A DNA stretch of 27,648 bases from Conidiobolus incongruus B7586. Lineage: Eukaryota; Entomophthoromycota; Entomophthoromycetes; Entomophthorales; Conidiobolaceae. A program made the position numbers and the translations under genes. Location of the stretch: positions 1-27,648 of the forward strand of contig JNEM01015855.1 of assembly GCA_000697335.1 (NCBI GenBank), given 5' to 3'. Of this stretch, positions 20,705 to 27,648 are shown one piece after another (positions within the stretch are counted from its first letter, which is position 1; each line of letters begins with the position of its first letter). The notes beneath the pieces are model-generated. The model ran no database searches and was not told the origin of the DNA. It worked only from the letters and a program-made list of their open reading frames with translations.

Positions 20705-21035
20705 TTTTTAATATTAGACTAATGAGAACTTGGTGTTTTTTAATCAATAAATATGATTATAAATCGCGACTCCTATTGAAAATTATAAAATGATAATTTA
20801 TTTATTTTTATTATGGGATTTACCCTGATTCATATTAAATATATAATTATTTATAATTTATTCTAAAATATTTTTTGTAATTGAATTAAATCGATTAATT
20901 TATAAGTATATTTAAAACATGAGTCGATCCAATTTAAAAATGCTTAATTCTATAAAATGTCATTTATCCAATATTGTAGAAATATATATAAAATAGGATA
21001 CCAAAATTTAAAAAAACTAAATTCAATTTCCATGT
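20705..21035. other. Intergenic DNA between HROB-like gene and tRNA-Cys
   Basis: AT-rich and holds the presumed promoter of the HROB-like gene. Nothing else was recognised apart from the T run of the tRNA-Cys terminator. Confidence 0.5.
21010..21016 (-). terminator. Pol III terminator of tRNA-Cys
   Basis: Seven A residues on the plus strand give a T7 run on the transcript strand, about 20 bases past the tRNA-Cys 3' end. Confidence 0.6.
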
Positions 21036-21107
21036 AGGGCGCAGTCGGATTTGAACCAACGACCTATCGATCTGCAGTCGATTGCTCTACCTCTGAGCTA
21101 TACGCCC
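21036..21107 (-). tRNA. tRNA-Cys (anticodon GCA)
   Basis: A complete 72-nt cloverleaf without intron. Acceptor GGGCGTA/TGCGCCC pairs with one T-G wobble, the D stem is GCTC/GAGC, and the anticodon stem ATCGA/TCGAT carries loop CTGCAGA (anticodon GCA). The T arm is GTTGG/CCGAC with loop TTCAAAT, and the discriminator base is T. All invariant positions I checked are intact. It lies between the HROB-like gene and the EF-hand gene, both on the same strand. Confidence 0.95.
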
Positions 21108-21654
21108 ATACTATTAGAAAAAACAACAATAATAAACTTGAGATAATGAGAAATTTGGAAAATTATATATGTTATTCTCATTTTACCTTTAAGCATTATA
21201 TATTACTTAACATTCTATATATTTAATAATTTATTCTTTATCTTCAATCCATTACACTAATTGTATCTCTGACAAATTGGCTTATTAATACACCCTTTCT
21301 TAATATTCATCTTTTATTATTTTATATTACTTTAATTCAGTTATTCTGATTAGAAATATTTTCAATTTTCGAACTATTTAATCTATAAGAATGATTAGAT
21401 AAAATAAGCACAAACAATTTTTACAATTTCTAAATGCGGTAAGTTATTATCAATTTGCACTTCTCCATAAACACAAATCGTCAATCCAAAACAACAATTA
21501 AAATTAAGCTGCTTTGATCAATCAATCACTTATTAATTATGATTTAATATTACTCTCTAAAAATAATTTTATAACATTTAAAAATTCAAAAATAAATCCA
21601 ATTTATTACTATAGAGAGATAATATAAACCATAAATTATAAAATATACAAAAAT
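21108..21654. other. AT-rich intergenic DNA
   Basis: It holds the 3' flank of the EF-hand gene and the 5' flank of tRNA-Cys. No further gene was recognised. Confidence 0.5.
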
Positions 21655-22210
21655 TTAACCAAACAATTTAACATACAAAGTTCTAAAACATTCCAAATCC
21701 ACAAAATCTCTTTGATTACCAGTGCCGAAATGATCCTCTACAGCGATTTTAATAATATTTTGCAATTGCTGAGGTTGGAGATGGTGGAATTCGGAATATT
21801 GTTGACAAATTAATTTTAAATCTTCAATAGTTATTTTGCCATCTTCGTCCTTGTCGATTAGTTGGAATACGTAAGAACATTCTTCATCAATATTTATTTT
21901 GTAATCCTATACAAATAAATTAATATTTTTTGCCATAGAAAATTTTATTGATTACTTTGAATTGGTTGCAGAGTTGAGAAAATTGATTAAAATTTAATTT
22001 TGTATATCTGTTAACATTAATACCTAATAATTTTAATTGCTGTTTCACCACCGATTGGTCAAGTTGAATCCCCATGGATAGGAGCGCAGGTACTACATCT
22101 TTTATTTTAATTTTACTACGGTCTTCAATTCCCCCAATCACTATAAAATCTTTGGATTCCGAATCTATAAAACTAAATAGATCGTAGGCTTTACGTTGTT
22201 CAGCTGACAT
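21655..22210 (-). CDS. Divergent calmodulin-like EF-hand protein
   Basis: Two exons (21956-22210 and 21655-21906) joined over a 49-nt GT-AG intron (GTAATC...TGTATAG, phase 0) give a 168-residue protein, close to the size of calmodulin or centrin. The start MSAEQRKAYDLFSFID resembles the first helix of the family. The four-helix-pair layout is visible (DVVPALLSMGIQL, LNFNQFSQLCNQF, SYVFQLIDKDEDGKITIEDL, DFVDLECFRTLYVKLFG). Only the third loop, DKDEDGKITIED, is a canonical calcium-binding loop. Loop 1 carries an insertion (SESKDFIVIGGIEDRSKIKIKD), and loops 2 and 4 have lost the acidic ligands. It could be a centrin-like, calcineurin-B-like or myosin-light-chain-like protein; I cannot choose. 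It is divergent from the kinesin gene, with 422 bases between the two start codons. Confidence 0.85.
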
Positions 22211-22632
22211 TTTTTGATTGAAATTGCAATATTACTTGTTGCTAAGGATGCTTGCATTTATTTAATGTTTTAAAACATTTACTAAATGTTATGGGATGCT
22301 GATACAATTAAATAGTCTGATTTTTATCAAGTATTTCAAATAACCAAACAATCAAAATTGGATTAATTCATCACCGTAAAATAAAATGGATCATTCAAAA
22401 TTACACAAAAAAAACCCTAAGTCAAATTAATTTTAATATTAAATCATTCAAATATAAAAAATTATTAGGGATCGCTCTTTATCTTAATTTTTCCTTCAAT
22501 TATTAACATTGTAAAAATATTCAATTATTCAATAATATTTAAGCACATTTTGAAATTCATATATAATTATTATAATTGTAACACTCTAATTCAAACCTTA
22601 ATTAAAAATATAAAAAACTATAATTAATATTG
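22211..22632. promoter_or_regulatory. Divergent intergenic region, EF-hand gene and kinesin
   Basis: 422 bases between two start codons facing away from each other, so it must hold both promoters. It is AT-rich. A CCCTAA at 22417 and a TTAGGG at 22466 form a distant inverted pair, probably by chance. No conserved site was recognised. Confidence 0.5.
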
Positions 22633-25600
22633 ATGAGTGTTAGTAATATTAAAGTAGTATGTCGTTTTCGACCTCAAAACAAGTTGGAAGAGTCAAATAA
22701 TAGTGTTAATATAATAAACATAAATGAAGATAATACTTCTTTGACTATTGACGTAAAATTTTCAAATTAATTCAATTTGTGATAAAATTAAAAATAGAAT
22801 TAGGTTGAGTCTGAGAATAATTATTTTACTTATGATAAAGTATTCGGCTGGAATTCAAGTCAAAAAGATATTTTTGACTTTTCTATTAAATCTACTGTTG
22901 AAGGTAAATTTTTATTTTAATTTAAAAAATGGCTTTGGATTAAATAAGATAAAAATTACTTTAGATGTTTTGAAAGGTTATAACGGTACGGTTTTCGCCT
23001 ATGGTCAAACCGGTAGTGGTAAAACTTATACTATGATGGTAATTTCAATCAAATTCAAAAATAAAATATTCCAACTCCAGCTTAACCAATTTAGGGTACT
23101 GAAGATATCACAAGTGATCAAAGGGGGATCATACCTAGAATAGTCGAGAGTATATTTCAACATATTAACACATCACCAGACTCTATAGAGTATACGGTGA
23201 ATGTATCTTATATGGAAATTTATATGGAAAGAATCAAAGATTTGTTAAACCCTCAAAATGATAACTTACCTATTCACGAAGATAAAACGAGAGGAATCTA
23301 CGTCAAAGGATTACTGGAGGTGTACGTAACGAGTGTTGATGAAGTGTTTCAAGTTATGAAAACTGGTGCACTTGCTAGAGCTGTCGCTTCGACAAGTAAT
23401 TTGAATTTCAGCACTATTCAATTCGGTAGTCTGATATATTTATTTAATAGATATGAATTCTGAAAGTTCCAGATCTCATTCAATATTCGTTATAACGATA
23501 AGTCAGAAAAACCTTCAGGATGGTGGTAGTGTCAAGGTTGGTAAACTCTCTCTAGTGGATTTGGCAGGTTCTGAAAAAGTAATTAAATCATATATTACTT
23601 ATAATTTCATTTAATCTAAATTATAATTTTTAGGTTGGCAAGACAGGTGCATCTGGACAGACTTTAGAAGAAGCGAAAAAGATCAACAAATCGCTATCTT
23701 CTTTAGGTATGGTTATTAACGCTCTAACGGATGGCAAAGTAATATGTATTTTAATGTACATAATATAATTTTTTTAATAACTTCTTAATTTTAGTCAACA
23801 CATATTCCTTACAGAGACAGTAAATTGACGAGAATCCTTCAAGAATCGCTTGGAGGTAACTCAAGAACTACATTAATTATCAACTGTTCTCCATCTTCCT
23901 TTAATGCCTCTGAAACTATGAGTACTTTAAGATTTGGTGAAAGGTAAACATTATTCTTTTTAATTATATTTAAATTAAAGAAATTAATACTCGACAATAG
24001 AGCTAAGAAGATTCAGAACAAGGCTAAAATTAATCAAGATTTGTCTCCTGCTGAACTTAAAGCTCATCTTAAGAAGAGTAAACTCAAGTGCTTGACATAT
24101 GAGCAATATATTGCTATGCTTGAAAGTGAACTTGAAATTTGGCGAAATGGTAAAGAATCCAAATTTTGTCATTTTTAATTTGATTATTAACATTATTTTA
24201 TAGGTGGTACTGTAAACAGAGAAGATTTCGCCTCAATGGATAAACTATTAGCATCCAATGGCACAGCGATGACAAAAGCTAAAAGCGATCCTCAACCATC
24301 AGCTACTGCTGCATCCAGCTCAGAAACTGGAAGTCAACCCAATTCATCAAGGGCAGCTTTAAGCCCCTTACATTTCAGCATGGGTCCCAATGGTGATGCA
24401 ATGAGATCGTGGACACCTACAACTGTGGGGGATGAAGATAGTATTGAATACTTCATGAAAGAAAATGTTCTTACAGATTTACTTAATGAAAAGGTAAATA
24501 TAATTCCATTAAATAGCGATTTATCCTAATTGAATCGCTTTTAGGAAACTGAACTTACGGAACTAACGAAAAAATACGAAGAAATGGAGCAAGATAATAT
24601 GTTCTTGAGGGAAAATGAAATGATTTTGATTCAGGTGAATATAGTTTTAATTACAATTTAATCTCAAATTTATTAATAATTTTAAAGGAAAATAAAAAAT
24701 TAATGAATGAATTAACATCCCTCAAAGTATCCCAACAGAAGTTAAGTTATCAGATTTCTGAACTGACCTTACAAAATGAAGGCCTCAAGGAAGAGCAAGT
24801 TAGATTACAATCAGAATTAGCTTCTCGTACATTATTAGACTCTCCCGAACAGTTTCCTACTCCCACATCTTCTATTTCGAATGAAAAATTGACTCAAATG
24901 CTCAATGATCTACCAAGTACTTCGTTAACTAAACATCATGAAAGATCGCTCAAGCATACCCGCTCGCAGCTCACATTCTACGAGATGGAGCAAAGTGGAA
25001 AATCTAAGGGACTTGAAGCTATGCGCATTCAGCTTAAGGAGCTCAAGCAGAAAGAGGGCGAAATGATTCGCGAGAATCTCTTACTCAATCAAGAGAAACT
25101 CTTCCTCAACCAGAAGTGCGAGATCTTGGAACTCAAGTGGAAGCAGTTGGACGATGAAGTGATTAAATTAATTGGTAATTTTGAAATTTTAATTATTATT
25201 GAGTTATATTTTCTAAGCATTAATCAACTAGAAACTAATAATGGTGAAAAGATCAGTCTAGAAGAATTCAAAGTAATCATATTACGAATATAAATTGTTT
25301 AAAATTGTAGCTAATTTTAATTTTTTAATTAGGCACAACTTGAATCCCAACAAATGAAAAAACATGAAGAATTATTAAAAGACTTCGAAAGCCTCAAAGA
25401 TAAATTGGAAATTAAAGAGCGCACTGTCGAAGATACCATTCAGTAATGGCTCAATTATTATTTTTATTTTATTTTAGAATGTTATTAATTTAATGTTATA
25501 GTGTTGTCGACGAATTGACTCAAGAGAATGAAAAATTGAGGGTATTTATCTTGAAAATTTAATATATTTGGATTGCTAATATTATGATTTTAGAATCAAT

Positions 25601-26476
25601 TGGCAGAAGTTGAACAGCAGTTAACTAATTCAAGCACTTCCAATCAAGCACAAATTGAAAAACTTCAAAAATCAATGGTAAATTTAAAAGTATTCGCATA
25701 ATAATTCATTTTATTGATAGTTTCTTGTAATAATATAGCAAAGACAAGTCGAAGAATTTGAAAATGTTAAAAGCACACTACAACAAGACCTTGTAACAAG
25801 ATGTGAAAAGATTGTAGAGCTGGAACTTGCTCTCGAAATGGCATTGAACGACACTTCGGGAATGAGCGATGTCAAACAGATCAAGGTTGATTATCAACGC
25901 AAGATGACTCATTTGGAATCACAACTCCACAAAGTGATCAATATCCAGCGCCAACTCATCAGTCAGAATCAGAGTCTCAAGCGCGACATATCGATCTGCG
26001 AGCGTAAGCTCGACACTCGCAACGAACGTATCAAGAGTCTTGAAAGTCTTCTAGAGGATGCTCAGGACCGTACGAAGATGATGACTGACCGCTTCGAGGA
26101 GCGTATTAGAAGCATTCGAGAACAGCATGAAAGGAGTAACCTACTTCAATACGGTTACAATCCTACATCAAATATCCTTCGTGTTCCTCAAAATTTCTCG
26201 AGCAATGCATCCGTCGTCTCCAATTCCAGCGCTGGTAACGAACCTGTTTCACTTCCAGCCAGTAGAATTGCCAAACCACTTCGTGGCGGTGGCAAAGTTG
26301 GCATTAATAATATCATCATAGGTAGTGGTGGTAATGCCAGTACACTATTAGGGGGCTCAGTAGTAAGGTAAGATGCACTCTGTCAATTATTCTAGAACCA
26401 TTAATTAATATTGTTTAGTGGAAAACGTCCCGTTAAAGTGCGATCAACGTCGATTTCCAGCAACAATTACCAGTAA
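22633..26476 (+). CDS. Kinesin-1 heavy chain (fungal conventional kinesin), 17 exons
   Basis: This plus-end-directed microtubule motor is about 984 residues long. The motor has GQTGSGKT (87-94), switch I SSRSH (204-208) and switch [10 protein letters not shown] (233-240), then the fungal neck ([31 protein letters not shown]). A Ser/Pro-rich hinge and long coiled coils follow, and the cargo tail has IAKPLRGGG (IAK at 933-935), the autoinhibitory motif. Exons: 22633-22752, 22804-22903, 22965-23038, 23095-23395, 23451-23578, 23634-23738, 23795-23943, 24001-24149, 24204-24493, 24545-24634, 24688-25174, 25232-25272, 25333-25442, 25502-25541, 25594-25677, 25739-26367, 26419-26476. All introns are 50-65 nt, GT-AG, and phases agree throughout with no stop. 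Length is slightly above the roughly 930 of ascomycete kinesin-1, mostly in the hinge. The 3' half of exon 11 and most of exon 16 use GC-rich codons unlike the other exons. Confidence 0.95.
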
Positions 26477-26866
26477 CTTACGAATCCAAGATGAAAAAGG
26501 ATTTTATTACAGTATATAATTGTAACGAATAGAACACTACATCATAATATTGTATATCAACTTGACAATTTTGTCGCGACGATTGTTATATATTAAATTA
26601 AAAAATTATATTAAATCACAATATTGTTTCTTAATATTGTTTAAAATACTTTTGATTCAATAATTAATATTAGAATTTTTCTTGGATTATTTGGATTTGA
26701 ATTATTTGATTTAATTTCAATTTTCATTACTACAGCGATATCATATGTTATTATTATAAATTAAATAAAAATTACCAATTTAGAATGTAGTTAGTTTAAA
26801 AATTATGGAAAATTGAATACAGAAAATAAGAATAATAGAAAAAGAATTAAAAAGTGTATTTAAATT
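26477..26866. other. Kinesin 3' flank
   Basis: This holds the kinesin 3' UTR and AT-rich intergenic DNA. No gene was seen. Confidence 0.5.
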
Positions 26867-26871
26867 AAAAA
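26867..26871 (-). terminator. T5 run after tRNA-Asn copy 4
   Basis: Five A residues on the plus strand, two bases past the tRNA 3' end, form a Pol III stop signal at the same place as in the intact copy. Confidence 0.6.
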
Positions 26872-26873
26872 TA

Positions 26874-26947
26874 CGCTCCCAGGTGGGCTTGAATCACCAA
26901 CCTCCCGATTAACAGTCGGACGCGCTAGCCAATTGCGCCATGGAAGC
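26874..26947 (-). tRNA. tRNA-Asn(GTT), copy 4, one change at G53
   Basis: Identical to the intact tRNA-Asn at 73 of 74 positions. The single difference turns invariant G53 into A (T stem GGTGA against CCACC), which breaks the G53-C61 pair and weakens the B box (GGTTC to GATTC). The acceptor, D and anticodon arms and anticodon GTT are perfect, and a Pol III terminator is in place. It may be weakly functional or newly inactive. The change is G to A on the transcript strand, the same direction as most changes in the decayed repeats of this window. Confidence 0.8.
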
Positions 26948-27589
26948 TTGATCAACACCTTTCTCATTTATTAAGTGTTTTTAACATTACTATTTATCAT
27001 TTATTCAAGATTTATTTCATTCTATCCATTTTCTCTTACAATTTTTTATAGTTCTATATTTATTAAAATTTGCAATACTCATAGAATCAATATTTTATTT
27101 TATTTTTTTATATTATTACTACTATTTTTATTAACACTATATTTAATTCTTTCATTATTATTAAATTATAGAATTATATCTCAAATAAAAAATTTGAAAT
27201 TACTAAATATTTTTTTAAATTCAATTCAATAAAAAGAAAATTATTTTAAATTATTTCAGAATTATTTTTATAAAATATTCAATTTATAAAATCAATATTT
27301 ATAATTTTTTTAATTTTAAAGTTTGGTATTAAGCTATACAATACTTTGTAATATAATTTAGTATTTATAATATTATAATTATTATAATTATTCTAAAATT
27401 ATAATAGATTATAATAATTAAATTAATTTTTACTTTTATATTTAATTGAGTTTTTAATTTTTAATAAGTTTACATATAATTTATTAATTAAATTAAAGTA
27501 TATAAAATACTCTTATAAATCAAAAAATATAAATATAAGTAAATTTTAAAATAATTAAAATTAATATTATATAACTCAAAATTAAATAA
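26948..27589. other. AT-rich intergenic DNA
   Basis: A hydrophobic 85-codon plus-strand frame (26975-27232) is low-complexity Ile/Leu/Phe sequence without a family signature, so it is not called a gene. No other feature was recognised before the mariner end. Confidence 0.5.
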
Positions 27590-27648
27590 ATAGGAAATTT
27601 TTTAATTTTTGATTTTTCAAATATATTATTAATTTCAGAAAAAATATT
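27590..27648 (+). mobile_element. Mariner copy 3, left end only (runs off the window)
   Basis: The last 59 bases match the left end of mariner copy 1 (7218-7275): GGAAATTTTTTAATTT is identical, then TGATTTTTCAAA and ATATTATTA with AATTTCA are shared with few changes. The differences (for example ATGGG to ATAGG and CTGA to TTGA) again run toward A or T. The element would continue past 27648 on the plus strand. Confidence 0.75.

Noticed and set aside
22414-22471. CCCTAA and TTAGGG as telomere-like repeats
   Set aside because: There are single units only, not tandem arrays, between two ordinary genes.
26975-27232. Plus-strand hydrophobic 85-codon frame resembling a membrane protein
   Set aside because: Composition explains it: pyrimidine-rich AT DNA encodes Ile, Leu and Phe. 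There are no motifs and it begins on a non-ATG codon.
1-27648. Reassignment of TAA/TAG to Gln (many TAA codons fit Gln in relic frames)
   Set aside because: RPT3 and kinesin contain no internal TAA or TAG and end in TAA, and TGA stops also occur in the relics, so mutation is the simpler explanation.
1-27648. CRISPR array, bacterial operon or plasmid features
   Set aside because: No regularly spaced repeats were seen. Spliceosomal introns, nuclear-type tRNAs and eukaryotic genes show that this is nuclear DNA.

Overview
The window is AT-rich nuclear DNA from a fungus, most likely an early-diverging lineage. The strongest evidence is a kinesin-1 heavy chain of the fungal conventional type: it has the fungal neck sequence after the motor and an IAKPLRGGG tail motif. 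It carries 16 short introns with GTAA-type donors. The species cannot be fixed from the sequence. Intergenic DNA looks roughly 80% A+T; conserved coding patches and one non-coding tract are much richer in G+C.

Layout. Positions 712-785 hold an intact tRNA-Asn(GTT), followed by an intronless RPT3 gene (19S proteasome ATPase, 1519-2760). From 3.1 to 16.3 kb the DNA is gene-poor and decayed. It holds eroded coding-like tracts, a tRNA-Asn relic, and five minus-strand members (a-e) of a secreted-protein family with an EF-hand-like loop; only member c (13427-14011) is whole. It also holds two mariner (DD34D) transposons. The second mariner lies where the 5' part of family member d should be. A short BRI3-like membrane protein frame follows (16605-16823), then a second tRNA-Asn relic abutting a 530-bp GC-rich tract of unknown nature.

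From 18.4 to 26.5 kb the DNA is gene-dense. It holds an eight-exon minus-strand gene that I recognise as HROB/MCM8IP (DUF4539 OB fold, partner of the MCM8-MCM9 helicase), tRNA-Cys(GCA), a two-exon EF-hand protein (minus) and, divergent from it, the 17-exon kinesin-1 gene (plus). A fourth tRNA-Asn copy with one change at an invariant position lies at 26.9 kb. The terminal repeat of a third mariner copy begins at about 27.59 kb and runs off the window.

The genes do not form a pathway; proteasome, transport and recombination functions are simply neighbours. The most notable points are the fungal HROB homologue with two lesions in exon 2, the eroding secreted-protein cluster with a shared TATA-containing upstream block, and the C-to-T/G-to-A pattern of decay in the mariner copies, which suggests repeat-directed mutation or strong AT drift.
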